DNA of 64,000 bases, from positions 41,548,590-41,612,589 of the forward strand of contig CM059199.1 of assembly GCA_030323885.1 (NCBI GenBank). The letters are read 5' to 3'. Position 1 is the stretch's first letter, and each line of letters begins with the position of its first letter. The stretch comes from Branchipolynoe longqiensis. Taxonomy: Eukaryota > Annelida > Polychaeta > Phyllodocida > Polynoidae. The position numbers and the translations under genes were made by a program. The notes beneath the pieces were generated by a model that worked only from the letters and a program-made list of their open reading frames with translations, was not told where the DNA came from and did not search any database. Positions 42,075-52,820 of this stretch are shown here, one piece after another.

Positions 42075-42722
42075 CTGAGAGACGCAGGTAGGACTAGTCG
42101 CGGGTTGTGGGTAACTGGATAAGGATAGCAGTAATTGGAATTGTATCGCAAGTTTTATTTAGCAGAGAGAGTATCACCTGGTCCCATCTTACAAAGGAAA
42201 AGAAATACTGAATATAATATACCGTAGTAATAGTAGTAGGGTTTGCTGGATGAAAAAAGGTCTGTGCATTGCCAGGTCATTGAGAAGTGAAGAGAACAGG
42301 GTGAACTGTGGTCGATGCTACAAAGGCTTGGTTGGGTGCTGGAGTTTTGCGTCCTGGCAACAATTAAGGGCATATCAGGACCGGTACATCGATAATGTGA
42401 CAGTCCACACTCATGGTGACTTTATAGTGTTGCCCCACTGTAAAATCTAGGAAGCGACAAGTATCAATTTAGTAAGTCCTGACAGACGCAGGTAGTAAGG
42501 GGTTGTGAGTAATTGGATGAGTATGACAATAATTGTAATTGTAATTGTAACACAAGTTTAGCGGAGAGAGTAGCACCTGGGATCAATCTTACAAAGGAAC
42601 AAAATAGAAAAAGCAATATCCCATCGTGGTAGTATAGGGTGGGTGGGTGGAAAAGTATGTGCATTGCCAGCACACTGAGAAGTGAAGAGAAAAGGGTGAG
42701 CTGTGGTGGAGGGTGGACAAAG
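42075..42722 (+). repeat. Long direct repeat (about 250 bp) flanking a SINE-1
   Basis: 42075-42325 ('gacgcaggta' to 'ctacaaagg') is repeated at 42479-42722 with about 80 percent identity by eye. SINE-1 42326-42478 fills the gap exactly. The right copy has an extra 'ttgtaattgtaa' expansion. Confidence 0.65.
42326..42478 (-). mobile_element. SINE-1, short internally deleted copy
   Basis: Tail complement 'cttggttgggtgctggagtt', then 'gactttatagtgttgcccca', then a jump from the mid-body to 'aggaagcgacaagtatcaat'. The head is missing. It is bounded by the 250-bp direct repeat. Confidence 0.75.
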
Positions 42723-42905
42723 TGTGAAAGCCCACAGGCTGATTGTGTGGCTGAACGTGAACTCGTCTGTCCACCCAAAGAAGAGTTGATTGGGCAGTGA
42801 GTAGGGGAGGAGGTGGGTCATTCCCCCGGAATTAAAAGCAATGAGACCATTGCAAAAAAATGATTCTAGGAAAAGAGTCTTACTCGAAGCTATCTAAGGA
42901 AAGTT

Positions 42906-43075
42906 TGTTTTATTTAATGATGGCTCTAGAGCGCATTGATTTTATCATCGGCTATTTGATGTCTAAGATATGGTCATTCTGACATTTCTTTGGAGGAAAC
43001 CCGCTGCTGCCAGTTACGCTACTCTTTCTGAGAATCAGCACAGGGTCTTTTATATGCACTTTCCCACAGACGCGA
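42906..43075 (+). mobile_element. Molluscan dispersed element (SINE-4), partial
   Basis: 'tttaatgatggctctagagc' 'gcattgattttatcatcggc' 'tatttgatgtc', then 'ggaggaaacccgctgctgcc' and 'gggtcttttatatgcacttt'. Ends at 'cccacagacgcg'. Confidence 0.6.
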
Positions 43076-43235
43076 AGCTATCTAAGCCAATTAATAGAGT
43101 TAACTCCAGAATTATATAAAGTTGAATAGTTAAATCACATTCTTCTAATATAAGCTTACATTTACAGCCTAGTATTTTGGCAGTTTCTTGCTTCTTTTTT
43201 GTTTAGACACAAATTAATTTTTACTTAAAAAAATA

Positions 43236-43560
43236 TTATTATGAATTTATTTACCCTGCCCATGTGGTAACACTTATATTCCCAGTCGAGCAGCACCAGT
43301 CCAATTTGATTGAAATCTTTTGAATTCTGTCTCAGTACTGTTTTAGGTTTTCTTGTTGGTTCTTCTTTAAGGGTTCTAACTGTTTACAAAAATTGAAAAT
43401 CGCCAAAATCTGCCTTGTACATTACTTTCTTTTAGTCTATTTACCAATATTTAAAAAAGTAATTGTGCATTTCTATCATACCGTGTTAATTTCATTATTT
43501 GCTAGTCAGGCACTTCTGTCATAAACAAATCTAGGAATTAAACACTTAGCGCTATAACAT
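43236..43560 (+). repeat. Dispersed repeat E1, uninterrupted copy
   Basis: 'tgaatttatttaccctgccc', 'cagcaccagtccaatttgat', 'gaaatcttttgaattctgtc' and 'gtgttaatttcattatttgc' match 54855-56350, which allows the two family T insertions there to be seen as insertions. Confidence 0.6.
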
Positions 43561-43699
43561 TTAGATGTACATATCATGCTTCATCTAGCCATAAAACATC
43601 CCATGTCCAGACAACTAGGTTATTGGTTGCTGAGAAAGCCAAGCTGCCTGCTTGTGATCATGATTACTACACTTGGCAGGAGGACCCTCCCTATATGCT

Positions 43700-44016
43700 G
43701 GTTGTTGTTGTTTTACGTCCTAGCAACATCTAAGGTAATATCAGGACGGAAACCGACTTGTGATAGTGCACACTCATGGCAACCTTATAGTGCTGCCCCA
43801 CTGGAAGACCAGGCCACCAGTGACATGACCTGATATCCCACTCAGTCACATTATCCTGACACTGAGACAACCAGTCCTTGCCCTATCCTAATAATGCCGA
43901 GCACCAGGCTAGGAAGCAACAAGTATCAATTTTGAAGTCATGGGTTTGATTCGACCCCGCGATCTATCAACTTGGGAGACAGACGCTCTAACTCATTTGT
44001 CCATCCCGTCTGGTCG
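43700..44016 (-). mobile_element. SINE-1, head H1, with target-site duplication
   Basis: Full copy. CCCTCCCTATATG before and CCCTTCCTATATG after are a probable 13-bp target-site duplication. Confidence 0.85.
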
Positions 44017-44149
44017 CCCTTCCTATATGACCTGAGGGCTGAGTCGCTCCCAGCCTTCAGATGTCCGAGTGGACAGATGGAGGGACAAGCATTAGACAGC
44101 CAGGTAATGATTTAGCTGCAGTATAGCTTCATTGTAGCATCAGTTTCCC

Positions 44150-44487
44150 CGCACTGGGTGCGGTGGCCGAATCGCTAGAGCGCGGAGATCGCACGCAGAA
44201 AGTCAGCAGTTCGGGATTTGGTTCCCTGTCGAGTCAAACCAATGAGTTATATCAAATTTATACTTGTTACTTCCTAGCCTGGTGCTCGGCATTAATAGGA
44301 TAGGGCATGGACTGGTTAGGTCAGTGTCAGGATAACGCAACTGGGTGGGAGAGTGTGTCATGGTGCCAGTGGCCTGATTTCCCAGTGGAGCAGCACTATA
44401 AAGTCGCTATGCACTGTCACAAGTCGCTACCCATCTTGACATGACCCCAGATGTTGCCAGGACGTAGAGCTCCAACAACCAACCCAT
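44150..44487 (+). mobile_element. SINE-1, head H2
   Basis: 'gggtgcggtggccgaatcgc' 'tagagcgcggagatcgcacg' head, complete body, tail 'aactccaacaacc' variant. Confidence 0.8.
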
Positions 44488-44646
44488 CAGTGTAGCCAGA
44501 GCACCGACAGCAGGCACAGTTAACACAGTCCCCCGGTGCGTTTTCCTTTGTTGTCTGCGGTCTGGGTTGTCGGAAATGCACTAATATTAATAATAGTAAT
44601 AACGTGAGGCAATTAGAGTGGCAGCAAATTGCAGACATTGGCTAAC

Positions 44647-44985
44647 CATACGGGATGCCCGAATGAGTTAGAGCGTCCGAATCCCGGGGTGGTAGATCGT
44701 GGGGTCGTGGGTTCGAACCCAGGTCGAGTAAAACCAATGACTTAAAAATTGATACTTGTTGCTTCCTAGCCTGGCGCTCGGCATTATTAGGATAGGACAA
44801 GGACTGGTTGGCTCAGTATCAGGATAATGTGATTGAGTGGGATACTAGGTCATGGTGCTGGAGGCCTGGTCTTCCAGTGGGGCAGCACTATAAAGTTGTC
44901 ATGAGTGTGCACTGTCACAAGTCGGTACCCATCCTGATATTACCTTAGATGTTGCTAGAACATAAAACAACAAACAAACAACAAT
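44647..44985 (+). mobile_element. SINE-1, head H1
   Basis: 'acgggatgcccgaatgagtt' 'agagcgtcc' and exact 'gtgggttcgaaccc' B box. Complete body and CAACAAACAAACAAC tail. Confidence 0.85.
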
Positions 44986-45499
44986 CTTACTGGGAACAAA
45001 CATTATGGTGGAGGTAGATTTTAACTGGAACTGGACGCGGTTGCATAATTTGTACGGATGCTGGTTTTCCAAAGTTGAAGGTCAGAGATTTGGCTCGCGG
45101 CAATACATCAATATATGCGACGGTGGCCTATGTAACAGAATATGACATTGAACTGGAAGAATTATTCAGCTGCTATATCTTAGATTAGAGGGCGCAACCT
45201 CCCATCGCAGCTGCCTTGGCCTTCAAAACAAACACACTGCCTTAACTACCCCTACTTTTTGTGTAATTGTCATCCATGAATACGCAGCGCTGACGTCCAT
45301 GACAATAGGAACAACAAGTTCGTGAGAAAGGTTCATTTGTGATCAGAGTGTCACACGCATATCCTCACTCAACACGCAAGTATTGCTACTGGCAATGTCA
45401 ATTTCCTCTTACAGTATTGCTTGATGCAATTTCCTGTTTGGTATCCAGAGTGTGTTTTTTTTTTTTATATTCGTTGCACAACCCCAGCTGGTGTATGGT
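44986..45499. other. No recognised feature
   Basis: Low-copy-looking sequence; T run at 45456-45466. Confidence 0.3.
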
Positions 45500-45834
45500 T
45501 TGTTTGTTGTTGTTTTACATCCTAGCAACACCTCAGGTCATATCAGGATGGGCACCGACTTGTGACAGTGCGCACTCATGGTGACTTTATAGTGATGCCC
45601 CACTGGGAGACCAGGCCACCAGCACCATGACCTGATATCCCACTCAGTCACATTATCTGGACACCAAGCCAACCAGTCCTTCTCTATCCTAATAATGCCG
45701 AAGACCTGGCTGGTAGGAAGCCACAACTATCAATTTCTAAGTTATTGGCTTGACTAGACCAGAGTTTGAACCTGTGGATTTGAATCACATTCGGAGATTG
45801 GCCGCTCAACCCATTCGGCCATCTCGTCTGGTTT
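45500..45834 (-). mobile_element. SINE-1, head H1
   Basis: Complete, from 'tttgtttgttgttgttttac' to 'cattcggccatctcgtctgg'. Confidence 0.85.
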
Positions 45835-46138
45835 GTGTGGCTGGGTATTGGTGGTAAAAGTGTATATCCCGTGAAACAAAACTACCTTTCGCACAGTAAT
45901 GTTGTTCTTTCTGCCCGAGCACACGTTGATTGATAATATAAAAACAACAAGAGGGAGACAGGTGAATACTAATTATGCAATAATTAAGGGCAATGCACAA
46001 AGAAAAATGACATTGACAGTGCGTGCTATTTGTCAGGAATTGAGTATCAGTGTTGGAAATCTCAGAACCATATTTCATCCACTAACCTCTAGATATATGC
46101 TCTTTGCTGCTCACCTAACCTTAAAGCATCATCAGCCC

Positions 46139-46140
<2 letters not shown>
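45835..46140. other. No recognised feature
   Basis: Ordinary sequence up to a (TA)n tract at 46143-46171. Confidence 0.3.
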
Positions 46141-46171
<31 letters not shown>

Positions 46172-46175
<4 letters not shown>

Positions 46176-46996
46176 GTGGGGGTGATGAAAATGGGAAATT
46201 TTGTGCCTAGAGCGGGACTCGAACCCACATCTCTTTGCATTCCGGGCCAGTGTGCTAACCATTACACCGCCTAGGCTCCCCGAGATCAACACACTACCCA
46301 CGCCTACCTGTCTATGTGGTTACTTGCCTGAGAGGTCAGTGCAGCCTACTTACACTCGTCCCCCTGGAATTATATGTCTGTTAATGCTTACAATTACATA
46401 CATACAGGCAATGCACTAACACATACATACGCAGGGTAGGTTCAACAACTATACAGAGCAAAGCTTGTACAGGATCATGATCATGGCACCAGTGTCGTGG
46501 GGGTGATGAAAATGGGAAATGTTGTGCCTAGAGCGGGACTCGAACCCACATCTCTTTGCATTCTGAGCCATTGTGCTAACCATTACACCACCTAGGCTCC
46601 CTGATATGAACACACTACCCAAGCCTACCTGTCTATGCGGTCACTTGCCTGAGAGGTGAGTGCAGCCTACTACACTCGTCCCCCTGGAATTGTAAGTCTT
46701 TTAATGCTTACAATTACATACATACAGGCAATGCACTAACACATACATCCACATGGCAGGTTCAACAACCATACAGCGTGTAGCTTGTACAGGGTCCTGG
46801 TCACGGCAACCAGTGTCATGGGGGGCAATGAAAATGGGAAATATTGTGCCTAGAGCGGGACTCGAACCCACATCTCTTTGCATTCTGGGCCAGTGTGCTA
46901 ACCATTACACCACCTAGGCTCCTGAGATCAACACACTACCCACGCCTACCTGTCTATGTGGTTACTTGCCTGAGAGGTCAGTGCAGCCTACTACAC
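46172..46996 (-). mobile_element. SINE-2 tandem trimer
   Basis: Three SINE-2 heads (minus strand) at about 46208-46282, 46530-46605 and 46850-46925, spaced by about 320 bp, with all linkers between them. Units are highly similar, suggesting tandem amplification after insertion. (TA)n tracts lie at both ends (46143, 47000). Confidence 0.8.
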
Positions 46997-47017
46997 TTAT
47001 ATATATGTATATATATC

Positions 47018-47256
47018 TATGAGGAGTTCAGGCTCAAAACCCCATAAACACCAAGCCACAAATTTAGATAAACATGGGAGTAAAAAGTTCAAAAGGTTCA
47101 TTCTTTATAGTCCTATGTTTTTGTTAATTGTGCCATAACGATTTTATCGCAAGAAAAGTGGAATTAGTGAGAATTAAAATTACCTTTATGTAAACAAATA
47201 TTTAATTTGAATTTAGTTGTGTATTGGCGTTTACGGAGTTTGCGCCTGAACTCTTT

Positions 47257-47257
<1 letters not shown>
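47018..47257. mobile_element. MITE-B copy 3
   Basis: Ends 'gaggagttcaggctcaaaac' and 'gagtttgcgcctgaactctt'. (TA)n on both sides. Confidence 0.75.

Positions 47258-47322
<65 letters not shown>
47258..47322. repeat. (TA)n microsatellite
   Basis: About 58 bp of uninterrupted TA between two MITE-B copies. Confidence 0.9.
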
Positions 47323-47324
<2 letters not shown>

Positions 47325-47561
47325 AAGGGTTCAGGCATAAAACCATGTAAACGCCAATCCGAAAATGGAGATTAACATTGGAATCAAACTTACAAAAGTT
47401 AATTTGTTTATATTCCTGCTTTTTTGTTCATTGCTCCATAACCATATGATCATAGGAAAAGTGGAATTCGTGAGAATTAAAGTTATTTTCAGGTAAAGAT
47501 ATGCTACTTAAACTACATCTTTGGATTGACGTGTACATGGTTTTGTACCTGAACTCTTCAT
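47323..47561. mobile_element. MITE-B copy 4
   Basis: Ends 'tgaagggttcaggcataaaa' and 'ttttgtacctgaactcttca'. Same orientation and body as copy 3. Confidence 0.8.
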
Positions 47562-47664
47562 GTCTGTATATATAGATGTATGTATCTACATGTATATATA
47601 CAAGAGGCAGAATAGGTGAGTATGTATGATACGGCTTGCAGTTACATAACTAAAATACGTTATA

Positions 47665-47805
47665 TGTGCCAAATGACACTACACAACTAATGACACTCAT
47701 CTAGTCAAGTGACAGGCCAGGCCTTCTGCCTCGCCTGGTGCTGCCACCTGGCCCCTTCTTTCTAGCATGGCTCTGGCTCACACCTGTACCACTCGCTCAC
47801 AAAAT
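47665..47805 (+). repeat. Dispersed repeat W, copy 2
   Basis: Matches 20432-20568, including 'ctgcctcgcctggtgctgcc'. Confidence 0.55.
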
Positions 47806-48049
47806 AAATAAATATATATGAGGATGGCTGACCTAGATACCTGGATGAGCAGCTCACCTGAATATGTCAAAGTCAACATGCCTAACTCCTCTGATGATGA
47901 ACTAATGACTCACTGTTGATTGGAACTCTCTTATAACAGTATGCATATATACATATACATACAGATTATCAGAAACATAAATATATACATACACACGGAT
48001 ATATATGGTGTGCATCTCTATGCATACATGTATTTATCGAAACAAATGT

Positions 48050-48215
48050 ATGTCATGTATAACAAATTATGCGAATATAAAGATACCTAAGGGTTACTTA
48101 TTACAATTATTGCTATACTCTGTAAGACCAACACTGTACCGGTGGCTCCACCTTCTGCCTCCTTGCCCCCACCAGATGTAGACCAGTGTCAGTCTCCCTC
48201 ATTTGTATTGAAGCT
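48050..48215 (+). repeat. V-family stub, copy 3
   Basis: ATGTATAACAAATTATGCGA ATATAAAGATACC at the start, then 'ctgtaagaccaacactgtac' and 'ccaccagatgtagaccagtg'. TATA-box-like TATAAA at 48072. Confidence 0.6.
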
Positions 48216-48252
48216 ATGTTTATATGCATATTACTGTTATGGTTTTACAGCC

Positions 48253-48558
48253 TCTGCCATGTTGGTAGATCATGGAGACGTGGGTTCAAACCATGGTCGA
48301 GTACAACCGATGACTTAAAAATTGATACTTGTCACTTCCTAGCCTGGCGCTCGGCATTATTAGGATAGCACAAGGACTGGTTTGCTCAGTGTCGGGATAA
48401 TGTGACTGAATGGGATATCACGTCATGGTGCTGGCAGCCTGCTCTTCCACTGGTGCAGTACTATAAAGTCGCCATGCGTGCGCACTGGCACAAGTCAGTA
48501 CCCATCCTGATATGACCTTAGATGATGCTAGGACGTAAAACAACAACAAAACAACCGG
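48253..48558 (+). mobile_element. SINE-1, 5'-truncated within head H1
   Basis: Starts in the head at 'tctgccatgttggtagatca' and runs to the CAACAACAAAACAACC tail. It is bounded on both sides by the 340-bp direct repeat. Confidence 0.8.
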
Positions 48559-48689
48559 TGATGATTGGAACTGTCTTATAACAGTATGCATATATACATA
48601 TACATACAGATTATCAGAAACATAAATATATACATACACACGCATAGATATGGGTGTGCATTGCTATGCATACATGTATTTATCAAAAC

Positions 48690-48860
48690 AAATGTATGTG
48701 ATGTATAGCAAATTATGCCAGTATAAAGATAAGTAAGGGTTATTTATTACTATTATTGTTATACTCCGTAAGACCAACACTGTACCGGTGGCTCCACCTT
48801 CTTCCTCCTCGCCTCCACCGGATGTAGACCAGTGTCAGTCTCCCTCATTTGTACCGAAGG
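48690..48860 (+). repeat. V-family stub, copy 4
   Basis: GTGATGTATAGCAAATTATG CCAGTATAAAGATAAG start. It lies in the second copy of the 340-bp direct repeat. Confidence 0.6.
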
Positions 48861-48954
48861 TATGTTTATATGCATATTTATGTTAAGGTTTTACGGCCAA
48901 GTGACATCTACTCTTCTGTATATCGCATATTCCTGTGTTATATATATATATATA

Positions 48955-49112
48955 AAAAATCCTCCGGTGCGACTGACACTTGTCTACATCCGGTGGAGGT
49001 GAGGAGGGTAGGTGGAGCCACCCGTACAGTGTTGTCTTACGGAGTATAACAATAAAGTAATAATTAACCCTTACGTATCTTTATACTTGCATAATCCGTT
49101 ATACATCACATA
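48955..49112 (-). repeat. V-family stub, copy 5
   Basis: Inverted relative to copies 3 and 4. Starts 'aaatcctccggtgcgactga', ends at the complement of GTGATGTATAACGGATTATG CAAGTATAAAGATACG, bounded by (TA)n on both sides. Confidence 0.65.
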
Positions 49113-49324
49113 TATATATATATATATATTACATAACTATACATATATAAAAATGATATTTTCAGCACCATCTCAAGTGTCACGGCGAAGACTATTGGAT
49201 CCCGACTAGAGGTAGGCTTAGCTTTATGTTCCCTTGCACCTGACATCTCATCTCGCACGCGCACAACAGGGGGCGCTACTGGTTTAAACAAAATGAACCA
49301 CCTTGCACCGGTTAAACTCACATA

Positions 49325-49662
49325 GATGGCCGAATGGGTTACAGAGTCTGTCTCCCGTGCTGGTAGATCGTGGGGTCGTGGGTTCGAATCCTGGTCGAGT
49401 CAAACCAATGACTTAAACATTGACACTTGTCGCTTCCTATCCAGGCGCTCGGGATTATTAGGACAGGGAAAGGACTGGTGCGCTCAGTGTCAGGATAATG
49501 TGACTGCGTGGGATACCAGGTCATGGTGCCGATGGCCTAGTTTCCCAGTGGGACGCCACTATAAAGTCGCCATGAGCGCGCTCTGTCACAAGTCAGTACC
49601 CATCCTGATATGACCTTAGATGTTGCTAGGATGTAAAACAACAACAAACAAATAAACAAACA
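49325..49662 (+). mobile_element. SINE-1, head H1
   Basis: 'atggccgaatgggttacaga' head, 'gtgggttcgaatcctggtcg', complete body and long CAACAAACAAATAAACAAAC tail. Confidence 0.85.
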
Positions 49663-49699
49663 CATACACAACCGCACATCCCAGACACGGTGCCAGAAT

Positions 49700-49873
49700 T
49701 GGTTGATTGGTTGCTTGGTTGTTGGAGTTTTATGTCCTGGCGACAGCTAAGGTAATACCAGGATTGGCACCCACTTGTGACAGCGCACCCTCCTGGTGAC
49801 TGCACAGTACTTCCCCACTGGGAAATCAGGCCAACCGCAACATGACACGATATCCCACTCAGGCACATTATCC
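49700..49873 (-). mobile_element. SINE-1 fragment
   Basis: Tail and first half of the body, stopping at 'caggcacattatcc', where fold-back element U2 begins. Confidence 0.75.
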
Positions 49874-49879
49874 ATTTAT

Positions 49880-50372
49880 TCAAATTAACCCTAAATTCGA
49901 AGCATTATTAATGCTGGTGCCGCAACAGCACCGATATTAATATTTATATGTTCGAATCGACGAAAGTAAAGTAAACAAATGGCCGCCGCTGCCAGTATGG
50001 AAAGCGGCGGCTGCGGCGATTTGCTTACTTTACGCTCATCGATTCGACCATATAAATATTAATATCGCCACCGTTACGGCGAAAGCGTTAATATTGCTTC
50101 GAATTTGGGGTTAATTTCCTCAAATTTCACTTATTATGTATTTAATTCTGTTAAATATGATCGCATTTAGTATAATTAAGCCTAATATATCGCTACAGAC
50201 GCAGAGGGATTTCCCAAATCTATAAATAAATTCACGTTTAGCTATAATGAAAGTGCTACGCGCTCCTGCATACGACTTGACACAGTTCGCGACGTCGGCG
50301 ATAGCTAACCGGTAATAGGCTCTAACACCAAACCCCGCTAACACTGACTCCTGCATATGGCCCCTGGTGTTT
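49880..50372. mobile_element. Fold-back element U2, one outer arm missing
   Basis: Matches U1 in inverted orientation: 'aaccctaaattcgaagc', 'gttcgaatcgacgaaagtaa', central GC-rich loop, then the return arm and the outer arm ending 'actcctgcatatggcccctg'. The left outer arm is absent. Confidence 0.7.
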
Positions 50373-50449
50373 TATTTCAGCAATTAAAGGCCCCCGTTAC
50401 ACTTCTAGGCTGGTGTTGAGAGGAGATGGATAAGACTGGTAATCTCATT

Positions 50450-51190
50450 AAAGGGCCTGTCACACTATGGCGTACATCGTCAGTGCATGCTCAACGTTTG
50501 GAAATTTGCCAATACGTCGGCATTCGTCAAACTTTTCAGCGGCAGGGGGGTAAAAATGGGCATACACACAATGTACACACAATGTACACACAACATACGT
50601 GACATATGCAGAACATATGTCTGACCTATTGCTAGTATATGAGAGCATTGATGTGCTTCGCAAAACGTTCACAAAATGTTCACGAAATGCTCGCATACAC
50701 TCACGGTATGCTGAGCAACGTTACATATGTTATTCCATTGCTAGAAGTATGGCGTATACGTTAAGTATGCTGGAGATACAGCAGTCATAAGTTCAAAGTA
50801 TGTTAGGAGTATGTAATGCATCCGTTGGCAATAAATGGACTATATGCAAACTGCACGTTCCCACTGGCTCAACGTACGGCTAACATGCAGCAACATATTC
50901 CAAGGTATCTCTAATGTACTCCCAACGTATGCTAACCTATCGCAAATGTACATGCAGCATACATTCAACATACGAGCCACACGTCAACACACATTGGACA
51001 TTTTGTGCATGCACACAACAGCGACGTATGACCTTAGATGCAGCGACGTACGATGATGTATAATGACGTACCTGGAATGTACCCGACGTATGCCCAACGT
51101 ATGTGTAATGTATGATGATGTACACCAACATGTTGGTAAAAAATCACATACGTTGGCATACGCTAAGGGTATACATCGTAATGTGACAGC
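50450..51190. mobile_element. Family T copy T3
   Basis: Left end AAGGGCCTGTCACACTATGG, right end CATCGTAATGTGACAG. The interior is a degenerate 10-11 bp array around ACGTATGCTA/CATACATTCAA. The palindrome-like ACATTTTGTGCATGCACACA lies at 50998-51021, ending 169-172 bp from the right end. CTCATTAA occurs at both borders and may be the target-site duplication. Confidence 0.75.
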
Positions 51191-51317
51191 TCATTAAGGC
51201 AACCATGTACTTGGCTTTCACGTGGTGGCATTATGAGTATGGGTGCACCGAGCCGGCTTCTCTCATGTCTACACACCGGAAATGGAGGTGCGCATGGGCA
51301 GGATGAAAGTTGCATAC

Positions 51318-51500
51318 TACAGTAAAACCTCTCTAAATCGACCGACCTTGGGACCGATTTAAGCAGTCCATTTTAGGGATGTGGTCGGTTTAGGGAGTTA
51401 GAATATGGTTACATAGTTATTGTTGGGACCCAAATAAAGCGATCGATATAGGGGAGTGGTCGATATGTGGAGATGGGAGGTTAGGGAGGTTTTAGTGTAA
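51318..51500. mobile_element. pogo-like MITE, copy 2
   Basis: 'acagtaaaacctctctaaat' to 'gggaggttttagtgta'. Body 'tattgttgggacccaaataa' as at 39209-39400. Confidence 0.7.
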
Positions 51501-51550
51501 ATAATATTATCCTTTTTTGTTTTTGTTTGTTTGCTTTTGTCATTAATATT

Positions 51551-51607
51551 TTAAAGCTGCAGTTGAATAATATTTTTCTTTCAGCAGCGAGGTGCTAGTG
51601 TTGTTAC

Positions 51608-51651
<44 letters not shown>

Positions 51652-51975
51652 GATGTATTAGTATTAACAGTAGTATCATCATTATCATTATTAATAACAT
51701 TATCATTATTATTATCAGTATGTGTTGTGATGAATTGCTTAAATCATTATTATAACAATCGACCTAATATCATTATCATTATCTTTAGCATTATCATCAT
51801 CAACATCATTACCGTGATCAGTATTATCATCACTATCAGTATCATTATTATGATCAATATGATCAATATCATTATTATTATGTTTTGTGATGAATTGCTT
51901 AAATAGGAAGCATTATAACAATCAACCTGATATATTTCTCCCAAATAAATGTCTGAAACTGAAAACCATTGGACC
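51551..51975 (-). mobile_element. MITE-A-like copy expanded by (TCA)n/(TTA)n
   Basis: Starts TTTTAAAGCTGCAGTTGAAT and ends 'accattggaccatgcatctt', with 'cattataacaatcaacctga' as in MITE-A. Between them lies (ATC)n at 51608-51652 and ATTATC-type repeats to 51880. 'tgtgatgaattgcttaaat' occurs twice (51727, 51885). Confidence 0.6.
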
Positions 51976-52033
51976 ATGCATCTTTACCCATTATATCACT
52001 ATATTCTCTCCGAGAGCGTTAAATCGCTACCTA

Positions 52034-52747
52034 ATGGGGCTGTCATATTATGATGCATCACGCCAATGTATGCAGATGTAGGTGATTTTTTCCAGCTATG
52101 TCGGGATATGCTGTTATGCATTACGCATGCGTTAGATGCTCATTGGTATATGTCAATGTATGTCAATGTTTGTCGAGATATGGCATCACGCATCAGGGAG
52201 TTGGCAAAGTTCTGTTCATGCACATAACTTTTGACGTATGACAACATTTGAGAACATGTGGATTATACATTGGCCGTACGTTATGTATATGTTAGGCATA
52301 TGTTGATGTACGTTAGACATACATTAGACAAATGTTCTTCACTACATAGCACTATGTTGAGCTACATCAAAGGCAGTGGGAACATACAGTCTGCATACTG
52401 ACAACATATGGATAAGGTATGTCTAACATATGTCTAACATACGTTTAGCATTTCTCCAGCATTTCTTGACATACATAACGTATGAGGCATTGTTCTGGCA
52501 ATCGAATAAAGTATATAACCTTCACTGGTATTCTGCAAATGTACCGTGAGCGTAATTCGAGTGTTTTTCGCCCAGAAGCACATTAGCCATACATCAGTCA
52601 TACTTTGGTCATACGCTATGTATACGGAATGTACACGTCCAACTTTGCCCCCTGCACCGAAAAGTTTGATGCTTCTCGATGTAAAAAAGTGATTTTATGC
52701 ATTGACCGCACGCTTCTGCGATGTGTCATAATGTGACAGGGCTTTTA
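52034..52747. mobile_element. Family T copy T4, reverse orientation
   Basis: Ends TGGGGCTGTCATATTATGAT and GTCATAATGTGACAGGGCTT. Interior repeats TATGTCAATG and ACATATGTCTA at 10-11 bp. The palindrome-like AAGTTCTGTTCATGCACATA ACTT lies at 52207-52230, starting about 172 bp from the left end. Confidence 0.75.
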
Positions 52748-52820
52748 GTTATCGTGTAGAATGGTCTTGATTTCTATCTTCTGCCCAATAATTAAGCCTC
52801 AAGGAATCACTAACCTATAG

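Larger units (their letters stand above)
47914..48898 (+). repeat. Long direct repeat (about 340 bp) flanking a SINE-1
   Basis: 47914-48252 and 48559-48898 are colinear and very similar from 'tgattggaactctcttataa' to 'gttttacagcc/gttttacggcc'. Each contains a V-family stub. SINE-1 48253-48558 occupies the whole interval between the copies with no leftover sequence. Confidence 0.8.
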
